Source: Omphiscola glabra (Eukaryota; Mollusca; Gastropoda; Lymnaeidae). Taken from it: a DNA stretch of 64,000 bases. The position numbers were made by a program, and so were the translations under genes. Numbering within the stretch: the first letter of the stretch is position 1; the number at the start of each line of letters is the position of its first letter. Shown here in pieces: positions 38,522 to 51,500 of the stretch. The DNA lies in contig OZ024798.1 in the NCBI GenBank assembly GCA_964017045.1, positions 30,556,347 to 30,620,346 on the forward strand. The letters are read 5' to 3'. Under the pieces are notes generated by a model. It had not been told where the DNA came from, made no database searches, and saw only the letters and a program-made list of their open reading frames with translations.

Positions 38522-38550
38522 GCACGCACACACACACACACACACACACA
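38443..38550. repeat. (CA)n microsatellite
   Basis: About 50 CA dinucleotides broken by a few CG steps. Confidence 0.97.
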
Positions 38551-38664
38551 CTAGTGCAGTAGGTCCAAGACATCGACTGCTAAACTTTTCATTGAACAAA
38601 ACGATTTTTTAAAAGAACAATGACTTGAAGGTATTCGGAGAAATATTTAAGGATTTAAAAAAAA

Positions 38665-39003
38665 AATAAAACTGATTCTAACAGCATTATCATTTAGGAT
38701 ATCTTGACGCATAGAAAACTGATTCTAACAGCATTATCATTTAGGATATCTTGACGCAGAGAAAACTGATTCTAACAGCATTATCATTTAGGATATCTTG
38801 ACGCATAGAAAACTGATTTAACAGCATTATCATTTAGGATATCTTGACGCATAGAAAACTGATTCTAACAGCATTATCATTTAGGATATCTTGACGCATA
38901 GAAAACTAATTCTAACAGCATTATCATTTAGGATATCTTGACGCAGAGAAAACTGATTCTAACAGCATTATCATTTAGGATATCTTGACGCATAGAAAAC
39001 TAT
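38665..39003. repeat. 47-bp minisatellite, 7 copies
   Basis: Unit actgattctaacagcattat then catttaggatatcttgacgc and atagaaa. Nearly identical copies; one lacks a base. Confidence 0.96.
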
Positions 39004-39364
39004 CAGCTAGACATGGTCTTTTACTTTGAAAGAAAAAAAGTCAAGAAATAACGTAAAATTAATAAGCAGAGCCATGTAACGTGTTTAGATATCACCATCC
39101 TGTACACAGAAATCAGATGTTGGTCAATAAAATAAGCACCTACCAATACACGAGGACAACTGTACGTGATCAACAGAGACTGGACCAGTTGATTTTATAG
39201 TGAAATTCTGATATCTCCTGACCCCCATGTGATTACCTCCCATATCTAACAACTGGATGAAAGAGTTACGCAAATTGCGGAATTTACAACTGTGGTCACT
39301 GAACTTAAAATGTACAGTTAGGAAATTGAAGGAATGTTGACAGGTGGAGCTGGCAGAGAGGTTG

Positions 39365-40140
39365 CTGGGGTAGAGGGGCTGGCAGTAGGGTTGTTGGAGA
39401 GGTCCACAAAAGGTTGTCAGGGGGGTTGAGAGGGGTTGTCAGAGGAGTTGTCAAGACTCAAAGGGTTGCCAAATGGGTGATCAGGGGGGTTTTCAGAGGG
39501 ATAGTCAGGGATAGTCAGAGGGGTTGTCAAAGGGGTTGTCAGAGGGGTTGTGAGATGGCTTGTCAGATGGGTTTTCAAAGGGATTGTCAGAGGGATAGTC
39601 AGAAGGGTTGTCAGATGGGTTGTCAAAGGGGTTGTCAGATGGTTGTCAGAGGTGTTGTCAAATGGGTTGTCAAATGGGTTGTCAGATGGGTTGTCAGATG
39701 GGTTGTCAGATGGGTTGTCAGATGGGTTGTCAGATGGGTTGTCAGATGGGTTGTCAGATGGGTTGTCAGATAGGTTGCCAGATGGGTTGTCAGAGGGGTT
39801 GTCAGAGGGGTGGTCAGAGTTTTTTTAAAGCGGTTCTTATAAGAGGGGTTGTTAGGAAGGGTGTCTGGCGGGTTGTTTGTGTTTTTTTAAGGGGGCCATT
39901 CATAACGGTTGTAATTAAGTTTGTTAAAGAGGTTGTAAGAGAGGTTGTTAAGGACTTGTCTGAATTGATATCAGAAAGGTTCTCAGAGAGGTTTTCAGAT
40001 ATATTTTTATAGAGCTTTTCAGAGGCCTATTTAGTAATGTTGTGAGAGAGGTTTTTAGAGTCGTTGTGACGAGGGTAACCCGAGATGTTGTCAGAGGTGT
40101 TCTCACAAAGGTTGTCAGAGGAGTTATCAGTGGGGATTAA
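39365..40140. repeat. 12-bp repeat (ggttgtcagatg) and degenerate relatives
   Basis: The core 39640-39780 is regular; both sides decay into variants such as gttgtcagaggg and gttttcagagag. Four open frames across it are artefacts. Confidence 0.92.
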
Positions 40141-40685
40141 AGGCGCGTTAAGAGTGTAAATAAAGTATATATGTTGTGAACATAATTTAGGAATCACTGA
40201 AAACGAGTCTCCTAAATTTTTTGAAAACTCTAAAACAGCAGAGAGACACAATTATCTCCCCCTGTATCCTCGCAATAAATAAGATGATTGAAATTTATTG
40301 TGTTTGTAGATTGGCGTCATTAATAAACTTGTATTGTATGCATGTGCAACAGTATAAAATTATATGTAAATTTACAGATGGACATAAGGAACTTTAAATG
40401 GTCTCAAATCTTCCTACCAGTAACAAATCAATCGGCTGTCCCTTTGGTATTATGTACAAGATGTGGTCTTTCAGAACTCCGGATGGTATTGTGTACAAGA
40501 TGTGGTCTTTCACAGATCGAGTTTTCTTAAATTGGCACGTACGCTCTGAACTATCGATTACGCGTGGACAGATTGTGATAACAGACAACATGTAATCGGT
40601 AGGAACTATTCACTGGACACCTGCCCCCCTACCCCCCCCCCCTCGTCTCGTGTCATCTTACAGACAATTGTGCAACAATGACATG

Positions 40686-41022
40686 TGAGATAAAGGAATC
40701 AGATGGGCACATGTTTTCTATAGGGACAAAAGGAATTAGATGGGCACATGTTTTCTATAGGGACAAAAGGAATCAGATGGGCACATGTTTTCTATAGGGA
40801 CAAAAGGAATCAGATGGGCACATGTTTTCTATAGGGACAAAAGGAATTAGATGGGCACATGTTTTCTATAGGGACAAAAGGAATCAGATGGGCACATGTT
40901 TTCTATAGGGACATGAAGGAATGAGATGGGCACATGTTTTCTATAGGGACAAAAGGAATCAGATGGGCACATGTTCTCTATAGGGACATAAAGGAATTAG
41001 ATGGGCGCATTTTCTCTATAGG
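40686..41022. repeat. 37-bp minisatellite, about 9 copies
   Basis: Unit ggaatcagatgggcacatgt then tttctatagggacaaaa. Confidence 0.96.
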
Positions 41023-41284
41023 GACACGATCAAAACAATTTTAATGCTAAAATACAGGGATCGATAACATTTTATTCGTAATATTGCACAAAAAAAGATT
41101 TCTACTTCTTTCAACGTGCCAATCCATCAAAATGTCAACCACCAATCTACAAGTCTACAATCAATACATACGTCTAGCAGCCCAATGAAAATCGATTAGG
41201 TTGACACGAATGACATGCGTGCCTTAGGTTTCCGAAGTCTGGCATAATCCTCTAGAAAATAATAGTCTGACAGTTCTGCTAGCT

Positions 41285-41780
41285 AACCATGAACAATCTT
41301 CTAATTGAATCTGACCAATCTGCTGACTGAATGGGACCAATCGGCCGACTGAATGGGACCAATTGGCTGACTGAATGTGACCAATCTGCTAACTGACCAT
41401 TGTTCTAGAGAGCCACATTGAGAGACAAGTAAGTTGCTATTTTTTAAGCATAATAGTTCATTCTACAGCCTTATGTTTATGGTGGTCTTTTTTTGGTCTT
41501 GAATATGACCAATCTGCTAACTGAATTTGAATATACTGCTAAATAAATATGACCTATCGGTTAACTGATTGTGTCCATTCTGCTAACTGAATGTTACCAA
41601 TCTGCTAACTGATTGTCACCAATCTACTCACTGTATATGACCAATATGCTAACTGAATTTGACCATTCTGCTAACTGAGTATGACCAATCTCCGAACTCA
41701 ATGTGATCAATATGCTAACTGATAATTGTCCTAGGGAGGCACACTGAGAGACAAGTAATTTGATACTTTTTTAACATAAT
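41285..41780. repeat. Degenerate 22-bp repeat in two blocks with a repeated spacer
   Basis: Unit ctgaatgtgaccaatctgct plus aa. Both blocks end in a similar spacer with ccacattgagagacaagtaa or gcacactgagagacaagtaa, so a segment of about 350 bp was duplicated. Confidence 0.85.
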
Positions 41781-43380
41781 AGTTCATACTAAGGCCATAT
41801 GTCTTTTTTTTATGACTTGACAAAGGTTCAAATAAGAATTGGGGGTGTAAATTGGTATGGTGGTCAATGAAATGATTGTAACACAATCAAGAAAATTTCA
41901 CGACCAAGTCCTGCTTCGCACAGTTTTTGATTTGTTGTAAGTTTAGTTATTATAGCTGTTATCCATGTTATTGCAAATAACATGCGCAATATGAAAAGTA
42001 TGTTGTTTAGAAACGGCTGAGAGCCGGGGTTCCAAACCTCTTACAAATTGTTTGACAAAGTTTCGAACTTAAGAAGTTTTACGAATTTAATCTTAAGTTT
42101 CAAGATTTGGCTCGCTAGTTGCACAATACGTAGCACATGACTGAAACACAGTGTACAAAGATAATCGAAAACCAAAGCTGGTTATATTAAGAATAATATA
42201 TTTAATTTTATTATTAAATTCTTTATAAAAATACAAAAATCAAATACACAGAAATAAAAACTATATTAGCTCACACCACAGTTGGTGAAGAATTAAATAC
42301 TGGGAAAGTGTTGCATGACGAGGCCATGACAAGCAGTTCCGGCTCATACCAGCGAGAAGCCAGTATAGGAACTGATCATTCCTGGTAAACCCCCAGTGCA
42401 TGATACCCTCACTCAGTTACTCTTGTAACCAGTGAAATATCCTCATCAACACCAGGCACAGAAACATTGCAAATCCCATCTACATTCATATGAGCCATAA
42501 TGATCAATAAATTGATCGTGGGCCCTTAATATAAAGAAGAAGAAGAAGAAAGTTACAAATATTAATCCAGATAAAAAGTTGTGAGGTTTCTTGTCTTGTA
42601 CCTCTGGTAATTCTCTTAAACGTCACCCGGTCACGACGACCGTCTTATTTATAGTGGGGGTGGGGCAGAACCCTCCAGAAAAGAAGCATAGAAGTACAAT
42701 AGCCAGATTATTTCTTTCTCTACGTAAAAACTTCTAGAAACTTCAACTAACTTTCCCACACAAATGCATTTGGGGAGAGGATTTGCAGCACTTGTCACCA
42801 AGTTATTTGTTCACTGAAAAACACAAATAAAGAGAGGTAATGGTTCATGGCACAGCGCGAACTAGGTCAATACACAGGCTATATCAGCATTAATAGAACG
42901 AATTCAAAAACTTCTATAAAAATAAACACATTGCAAAAATATATGTTCGTTGATTCTCCTTAGCTTCAGGGTTTTCCATAAACTGTACTTAAAATTTAGT
43001 TTGCACATTGTATTTAATCTCCATTTATACATATTAAGGAAGGAAAACTTGAACAATTAGAGTCAGTATCGCCGACGTGAATTAGACGTAGAAATGGAGT
43101 CGTTTAACTCTGAGGATGATTTGTCAGCTGTCAGTGGTAACACGGCTTAACTATAACTTATAACGGGATGAATCCTGTGGTTGGATATGGGATGATTTAC
43201 TTCTGTACCCAGATTATGTTTATGAATCTGTTCACGGCAACTTCTATGCACAACATTCCAATTCGCGGCGGTCTCCTCACATGACAAGTTATCATCTTGG
43301 GTCATACTCCTAATCCAAGTCAAAGGATGTCTACAGTTTCAACATTTCCCTACTAACTTCAATGGAAGTTTCAAAAGCTC
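41781..43380. other. Unique sequence, no gene recognised
   Basis: Apart from the AAG-tailed segment listed separately, nothing recognised. Contains a short frame near 43092 (MESFNSEDDLSAVSGNTA) with no support as an exon. Confidence 0.45.
42290..42555 (+). mobile_element. Possible LINE 3' end or SINE with (AAG)n tail
   Basis: Non-repetitive sequence ends in ataaagaagaagaagaagaa near 42532-42550, the same type of tail as the intact LINE at 61.3 kb. No coding sequence or polymerase III boxes recognised. Confidence 0.3.
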
Positions 43381-43384
43381 CAAG

Positions 43385-43640
43385 TTGTTTTTGGAAGAAC
43401 ATGTCTGTGACTACATGAAGTGGTGTGTTTTGTGAGTACCTGCCTTGGTGTTGTCTGTGAGTACATGACTTGGTGTGGTCTGTGAGTACATGACTTGGTC
43501 TTGTCTGTAAGTGTATGACTTGGCATTGTCTGTGAGTATATGACTAGGTGTTGTGTGTGAGTACATGACTTGGTCTTGTCTGTGAGTACATGACTTGATG
43601 TTGCCTGTGAGTACATGATTTGGTGTTGTGTGTGAGTAAA
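43385..43640. repeat. About 30-bp repeat, 8 copies
   Basis: Unit tgtctgtgagtacatgactt then ggtgt or ggtct. Confidence 0.92.
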
Positions 43641-44077
43641 TGACTTCGTCTTTGTCTGTATAATATCCATCTTCTGAACTTGATTTTTATTTACTTTAAT
43701 ACATTTTAAAAATTTTCAATAAGGAAGAAAGTATTTTTTAATTACAATAACTTTGATGAAATCTATTAGAATTCATTTGTTTGCTGCATTTTTTTGAAAT
43801 AGTTCAACATCTAGGGAACTGTAAGTGCTGTCTATTTGAAATATGATATTTGGTAACAGACACTCATAAGTTTCCAGTCTTTTATAATTCAAAACACAAT
43901 TTCATGTTAAGGAAGTAATAAGATCCTTGTGTGTTTTAATTCAATTTTATCATGGTTTTGTCATCAGCAAAGTTAACTAGAATCTTAATTTGTTAAAATT
44001 GCGTTGTCCGAGTGAAGATTTAAATAAATTAATAAGTATGCAGTTTGTATTGACCGTCTCGACAACGAGCATCCAGG

Positions 44078-44320
44078 GTGTTATGGAGCTGAGTGCTGAC
44101 CAGGAGACGGAGCTTATTAAAACTCACAGCTACCCTCCTACACTTAACCCATGCTGTGTGTTATGGAGCTGAGTGCTGACCAGGAGACGGAGTTTATTAA
44201 AACTCACAGCTACCCTCCTACACTTAACCCATGCTGTGTGTTATGGAGCTGAGTGCTGACCAGGAGACGGAGCCTATCAAAACTCACAGCTACCCTCCTA
44301 CACTTAACCCATGCAGTGAA
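44078..44320. repeat. About 79-bp repeat, 3 copies
   Basis: Unit includes gttatggagctgagtgctga and cacagctaccctcctacact. Copies almost identical. Confidence 0.95.
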
Positions 44321-45779
44321 CATGATGATATGCAGCCTAAATATGCACATCTATTTTGGGCGACTACATCTTAAAAGTTGTTAGTGCGTTTATCGCGTAA
44401 TATATCGTTGTTTTACGGACATTGTCTCAATTTAATTATAGTGTAATAAATTCGCGGTGTAAAACGGGGTATGATATCAGAATGTTAATATATTGGGGGT
44501 GGGGATGTGTGACATTAACTGGGATTCTAATAAAGGGAGCTACTTGAATACAAGTCAGTTTTAGCGAGTAACTTAAGAAGATGGGAAGATGAGCACTGAC
44601 AACGCCCTTGTTTGTTCTGTTGTTGTTGTTTTTTGGTGGGGTGGGGTATTTCTAGATGGATGTTTTCTCAAATAGCTTTATAAGATGGGAAGATCCCGTA
44701 TTGTCGCCGCCGTGGTTTGTCGGGATTTAACTTGTATATAGTAATGTTTTAACTTTTTTTAAAAAAATCCATTTTTATTGATTTACAAAGTGAAATGAAG
44801 TGCTTGTGACGTTTTACATAAATTTAAGTGTTATTTAAGATAATTTTAAAAAAATTATATTAAAATTTACAACGTAAATATAATGTCAACGACTGCTCTA
44901 TTATTATAACCCCACTTTCGTCGTGCACCCCCTTAAATACCACACCACAGATTTGGAATCCCTGGCCTCGAGGATCGGATGTAACTACATTGCGGGGCTT
45001 TTCAGACGGATCATCGGATCAAGATAACAACGGTTTGATATGATAACAGTATGCAATGGACGGGTTAACGGGCGGTCAGTGTGAGGCCAACTGAAAGGTC
45101 ATTGGCGAGACTGGAATCATCTGCCTGATCCTTGACTCCAGCCAAAAGTATTACAGGCCTCTAAACCTCCCCACCGCACCCCATAAACTTTGGGTAACTT
45201 TAGGGATATAACATTGTCATTATTTATATATTTGAATAAATATACCAAAGATAAGTAATTCTGAGACATCTTTTACTGCACGGATTTGTAACAAACTTTA
45301 TTTTAGCACAGCAACCCCTCTTGATGGAATTACATTTTCTGCAGCCCCGGCTCAAATTCAAAACACATTTCCACCACACCCACAAATAAAAATGCTTTTA
45401 GTAAATGCAGATAACCTGATTTTTTAAATTTTTTTATTTGAGTTGGAAGTGGGGGCTGGGTGGGTCTTACTGCATGTTGTGAACATGATTTGTTAGTGTG
45501 ATATCTTGATATGAAAGGTTGTCCATACATGGTGCGAGTTTGAATGTGAGAATCACTGTTATTAGTGTGAACACTTTTTGGGTGCATGAGTTGTGTTATG
45601 AATTGTGTTATTGTGGCTGAATGGTCATTGGTTGAGAGGGAAATATTAATAAACGAGTGAGTGGGTAAAAAAGGACAGTGTGTGAGTTAGTCGAGAGAGA
45701 GACCGGGGAGAGAATACAGAGATGTTGAGATCGTGAGAGTCCTGTGTTAGGCTGAGCTTTACTCCATACGTGTGTGAGG
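44321..45779. other. Unique sequence, no gene recognised
   Basis: AT-rich with a few T and A runs. The minus-strand frame at 45330-45587 has no recognisable motif. Confidence 0.5.
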
Positions 45780-47690
45780 AAGACTTTGATTGGGTGATTA
45801 GGTATTGGTGTCTCCTGATGAGACCACACAGGAAGACTTTGATTGTGTGATTAGGTATTGGTGTCTCCTGATGAGACCACACAGGAAGACTTTGATTGTG
45901 TGATAAGGTATTGGTGTCTCCTGATGAGACCACACAGGAAGACTTTGATTGTGTGATTAGGTATTGGTGTCTCCTGATGAGACCACACAGGAAGACTTTG
46001 ATAGTGTGATTAGGTATTGGTGTCTCCTGATGAGACCACACAGGAAGACTTTGATAGTGTGATTAGGTGTTGGTGTCTCCTGATGAGACCACACAGGAAG
46101 ACTTTGATAGTGTGATTAGGTGTTGGTGTCTCCTGATGAGACCACACAGGAAGACTTTGATTGGGTGATTAGGTATTGGTGTCTCCTGATGAGACCACAC
46201 AGGAAGACTTTGATTGGGTGATTAGGTATTGGTGTCTCCTGATGAGACCACACAGGAAGACTTTGATTGTGTGATTAGGTATTGGTGTCTCCTGATGAGA
46301 CCACACCGGAAGACTTTGATTGTGTGATTAGGTATTGGTGTCTCCTGATGAGACCACACAGGAAGACTTTGATTGGGTGATTAGGTATTGGTGTCTCCTG
46401 ATGAGACCACACAGGAAGACTTTGATAGTGTGATTAGGTATTGGTGTCTCCTGATGAGACCACACAGGAAGACTTTGATTGTGTGATTAGGTATTGGTGT
46501 CTCCTGATGAGACCACACAGGAAGACTTTGATTGGGTGATTAGGTATTGGTGTCTCCTGATGAGACCACACAGGAAGACTTTGATTGGGTGATTAGGTAA
46601 TGGTGTCTCCTGATGAGACCACACAGGAAGACTTTGATTGTGTGATTAGGTATTGGTGTCTCCTGATGAGACCACACAGGAAGACTTTGATTGTGTGATT
46701 AGGTATTGGTGTCTCCTGATGAGACCACACAGGAAGACTTTGATTGGGTGATTAGGTATTGGTCTCTGCTGATGAGACCACACAGGAAGACTTTGATAGT
46801 GTGATTAGGTATTGGTGTCTCCTGATGAGACCACACAGGAAGACTTTGATTGGGTGATTAGATATTGGTGTCTCCTGATGAGACCACACAGGAAGACTTT
46901 GATAGTGTGATTAGGTATTGGTGTCTCCTGATGAGACCACACAGGAAGACTTTGATTGTGTGATTAGGTATTGGTGTCTCCTGATGAGACCACACAGGAA
47001 GACTTTGATTGTGTGATTAGGTATTGGTGTCTCCTGATGAGACCACACAGGAAGACTTTGATTGGGTGATTAGGTATTGGTGTCTCCTGATGAGACCACA
47101 CAGGAAGACTTTGATTGGGTGATTAGGTATTGGTGTCTCCTGATGAGACCACACAGGAAGACATTGATTGGGTGATTAGGTATTGGTGTCTCCTGATGAG
47201 ACCACACAGGAAGACTTTGATTGGGTGATTAGGTATTGGTGTCTCCTGATGAGAACAAAAAAGGAAGACTTTGATTGGGTGATTAGGTATTGGTGTCTCC
47301 TGATGAGACCACACAGGAAGACTTTGATTGTGTGATTAGGTATTGGTGTCTCCTGATGAGACCACACATGAAGACTTTGATTGGGTGATTAGGTATTGGT
47401 GTCTCCTGATGAGACCACACAGGAAGACTTTGATTGTGTGATTAGGTATTGGTGTCTCCTGATGAGACCACACAGGAAGACTTTGATTGTGTGATTAGGT
47501 ATTGTTGTCTCCTGATGAGACCACACAGGAAGACTTTGATTGTGTGATTAGGTATTGGTGTCTCCTGATGAGACCACACAGGAAGACTTTGATTGTGTGA
47601 TTAGGTATTGGTGTCTCCTGATGAGACCACACAGGAAGACTTTGATTGTGTGATTAGGTATTGGTGTCTCCTGATGAGACCACACAGTTG
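45780..47690. repeat. 53-bp minisatellite, about 36 copies
   Basis: Unit gaagactttgattgggtgat then taggtattggtgtctcctga and tgagaccacacag. Main variants are gattG/Tgg and gatAgtg. Very homogeneous. Minus-strand frames here are artefacts. Confidence 0.97.
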
Positions 47691-48404
47691 TACATAGTGA
47701 ATAAAGAATTGACTTATGACACTCGGTAACATTTGTGGACTTAATAGTGTAATTGTTTCATTGTGTGGACCTGCTGAGAATCCAAAACAACGAGAGTAAG
47801 CCGTCACGTTAGAAAGGCTGGAACACTGCATTTTCTAATACCGCTTCCCAAATTCCTGGAGGTTCTGGCACCCATAGTTAAGGAGCCCTATCTTATAGAA
47901 TTTTCCTATGTAAATCAAGTACAAAATTTTAGGACACCAGGTTGTGTGTGTGGGCGGGGTGTGTGTGTGTGGGGAGGTAAATATTCCACCCCAGTGGACT
48001 TTTCAGACTGATTAAAAGACAGACCACGCTCGTCACAAACTAACTTAAGCTTGTATAAATTTTTTTTTAAATCAGTCAGCCGAATCGTATGTCAAAATTT
48101 AAAAAAAACACCATTTCTAATAATTGATTTAACTTGTTTTAATTTTAAAAATAATTTTCTCTTCCAAGTATTGCTGACAGATGCCTGCAGACAGTTCAAC
48201 CCACGCACCGGTAAAGGTGCAGCTAGCAAATCAGATTCAGTGTCTCTACAAAGAGAAACGCTAAACTTAAAAAAAAAAAACTATGACAATCCTTCAACCT
48301 ACAACATTCCAGGAAGTTTTGTTTAAATCAATATTGGAATTCGATAACCCGTAAACACCTTAGCACACTATCCTTGAAACAGATGGACATCGGGGCCCAT
48401 CGGC
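47691..48404. other. Between the 53-bp array and the GGT stop codon
   Basis: Presumably contains the GGT 3' UTR. A GT-rich patch lies near 47942-47975. The plus-strand frame at 48051-48326 has no support. Confidence 0.5.
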
Positions 48405-48545
48405 CTAGTAGCCGTCCACAATGGAGTTCTCGCCGTTGGCGGTCACGGCACCGGCTACTCTCTGTAAGATTCCTGTAGGCGTGCTAATGGAGCCACTCAC
48501 TTCGCTAACTTTGTGACCTTTCTGACGCAGCCCGTCGGCCAGCCA
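48405..48545 (-). CDS. GGT1-like: GGT exon 11, C-terminus (residues 535-580)
   Basis: Starts WLADGLRQKGHKVSEV and ends NGENSIVDGY with a TAG stop at 48407-48405. GGT proteins commonly end in a DxR/DGY-like tail after a GxVQ/GAV strand, as here (RVAGAVTANG). The acceptor CACAG is at 48546-48547. An ATTAAA on the minus strand near 48143-48138 is a possible polyadenylation signal. Confidence 0.93.
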   Translation of the reverse strand, partial: WLADGLRQKGHKVSEVSGSISTPTGILQRVAGAVTANGENSIVDGY

Positions 48546-51500
48546 CTGTGTGGATAAATACATTGTATCATTATGATTTCTCTAGCTTACATCGCTATTT
48601 ATGAGATGCAAAGTTTAGGTTGAAAGGAGTACAGATACATGACCACAAGGGTATTGTTAAAAAAACGCTGGATTTCTGAATGTTTGACTTAGACACTACG
48701 TCACACGAACTATTATTACATCATTTAGTTTGGGATTTTTGAATACCTTAATATTGTGTTTCTTAAAGTTAACAATTTTCTTTGGTGAATTGATTTTATA
48801 AGCTACGTAATTAGAATGTCAACGAGCTTTAACAATTTCGATCAATCCACTGGATGCAATCATTTGCTTAACATCTCACCTGTGGGGCATCTGCTATAAT
48901 AATTCCACCTTTGAGCACCTGCTATAATAACTCCACCTTTAAGCACCTGCTATAATAACTCCACCTTTGAGCACCTGCTATAATAACTCCACCTTTAAGC
49001 AGCTGATATAATAACGCCACCTTTGAGCACCTGCTATAATAACTCCACCTTTAAGCACCTGCTATAATAATTCCACCTTTGAGCACCTGTTATAATAACT
49101 CCACCTTTGAGCACCAGCTATAATAACTCCACCTTTTAGCACCTGCTATAATAACTCCACCTTTGAGCACCTGCTATAATAACTCCACCTTTTAGCACCT
49201 GCTATAATAACTCCACCTTTAAGCACCTGCTATAATAACGCCACCTTTGAGCACCTGCTATAATAACTCCACCTTTAAGCACCTGCTATAATAATTCAAC
49301 CTTTGAGCACCTGCTATAGTAACTCCACCTTTAAGCACCTGCTATAATAACGCCACCTTTGAGCACCTGCTATAATAACTCCACCTTTAAGCACCTGCTA
49401 TAATAATTCAACCTTTGAGCACCTGCTATAATAACTCCACCTTTTAGCACCTGCTATAATAACTCCACCTTTTAGCACCTGCTGTAATAACCCACCTGTG
49501 GGGCGTTTGATAGGATCGCTTCATCCGGGTACAGCTGGTGGTGTATTCGAGGGGCGTCAATGGCGGACTTGATGCCCTCATCTAGCCACAAGGTCAGGGC
49601 CGTTAACTGGGGAGTGTAAAGATGAACGCTGGACACGAACAAAGTCAACGCCTTGCTGTACATTTGAACTTACTTTTTAAACTGATGGATCGTTTATTAC
49701 TAGCTCGTGTAACACACGGGCAGAGGTACATACCCTATAATAATAATTCCAGATTGAGCTCCTTATATCCACTAATTATTGTTTGTATTTGACCCATCAT
49801 TTGCCTTTATTTTAGACAGAGCTTGTAATATTTTACTAAGCGGTGGGTAACGAATATGTTCTTTTTTTTTGCAGTTGGTTCGTGCCACGGGGAAACAGCA
49901 AATGAGAGCGCATAATTTCAAATACATAAATTGAAATTTCAAGACAGTGAGAAACACTAGAGACAGAACGATTGAACTCACAAATGCTGTGGTTGATATA
50001 ATTTTTGTTCCTCCTGCGCATCCTACTATAAGCACCGGAAGTCCATCTTTGTTGATGACGATCGACGGACTCATGGAGGACAATGGTCGTTTTGTCGGCT
50101 TGATGAAATTTGCCGGCGACGGCTGGACGAGGAAGCCATTGACCACACCAGGCACAGAGAAGTCGTCCATCATATCGTTGAAGAGGATGCCTGTTTTGGA
50201 TCCGACGACTTTCGAACCAAAACTGTTGGTAATAAAGAGAACTATGGTGGCTCCTTGATTGCAAAGAATAGATTTTAAAATTTGAATATATTTGAATACC
50301 AAAATACGTTTATATATTATATATCCGTTTCATTAATAATAATTTAGACGAATAAATTCTCCTGTAAATCTTCGTACAGAAACATCACGTGTCAACAAGA
50401 CGTGAAAAGCCCCAAACATAACCGCCAAACATTACCGCCAAACATTACCGCCAGACATTACCACCAGACATTACCGCCAAGCATTACCGCTATACATTAC
50501 CGCCAAACATTACCGCCAGACATTACCGCCAGACATTACCGCCAAACATTACCGCCAAACATTACCACCAAACATTACCGCCATACATTACCGCCAGACA
50601 TTACCGCCAAACATTACCGCCAAACATTACCGCCAAACATTACCGCCAAACATTACCGCCAGACATTACCACCAAACATCACCGCCAAACATTACCGCCA
50701 ACATTACCGCCAAACATTATCGTCTTACTTCCAGCTCATTAGGCGCAGATGGTTCTTTATTAAACGGAAATGTTTGTTAATTTAAAGACATTATATAATA
50801 ACAAATTAAGCAGGCTTTATTAAATAATTCATTAAACAATATTTTCATGTATTAAAATGAATGTCATAAAGATATGTATATTAAATTTGCACTTTAAAAG
50901 AATTATTTCTAATTTGGGCTGCGGCCGAAGAATAAAGTTTGGAGCTAGTGGCTTTTTTTTTAAATTCAATAATAAAAGTGTGTGGTGTCTCCAGAATATA
51001 AACGCTGCTGCTGGTCGTCGTCCATGGCTTGTCATGTAAAAGTTCTGGTGTGGATGAGGTGAATATGCATTAGATTTTGTTTTGTCTCTATACATCTGTT
51101 CTTTATTACATATATGTATTTTATGTTACTGTCACGATTGTGTCTCTTTTTCAAATATTTTTATGTACAGCGCGGTGAGCCTAGATCTAGGCTGGGGTAT
51201 CGCGCTATATAAGACTGCAAATAATAATAATAATATCTGAGAACCAGTGAAACATTTGTACACAAACTATGACCAGTAATCTTTTCAGCTATTGCTTACA
51301 ACAAGTTGATTGTTGAGGTGACCGAGACAGCGTCACCGTTGGGCCCAAGCACTGCCAGGTGGGACGTGCCGTGGTCATCCTGTACGATGAACGAGGGGTT
51401 ATAACTCGTCCAGGGAAAAGTGGTGCTGTCCGATATGCGGGCTCGTATGTCCTCCCCTTGTTCCGGCGACGTAATATTGGCAACCAGCTGAGAGCAATAA

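Noticed and set aside
45646..46041. Minus-strand frames reading RRHQYLITQS
   Set aside because: 53-bp minisatellite; the frame shifts from unit to unit.
397..47690. Common origin of the 23-bp (397-1093) and 53-bp (45780-47690) arrays through the shared word gactttgattggg
   Set aside because: The match is short and the rest of the units is unrelated; chance is likely.
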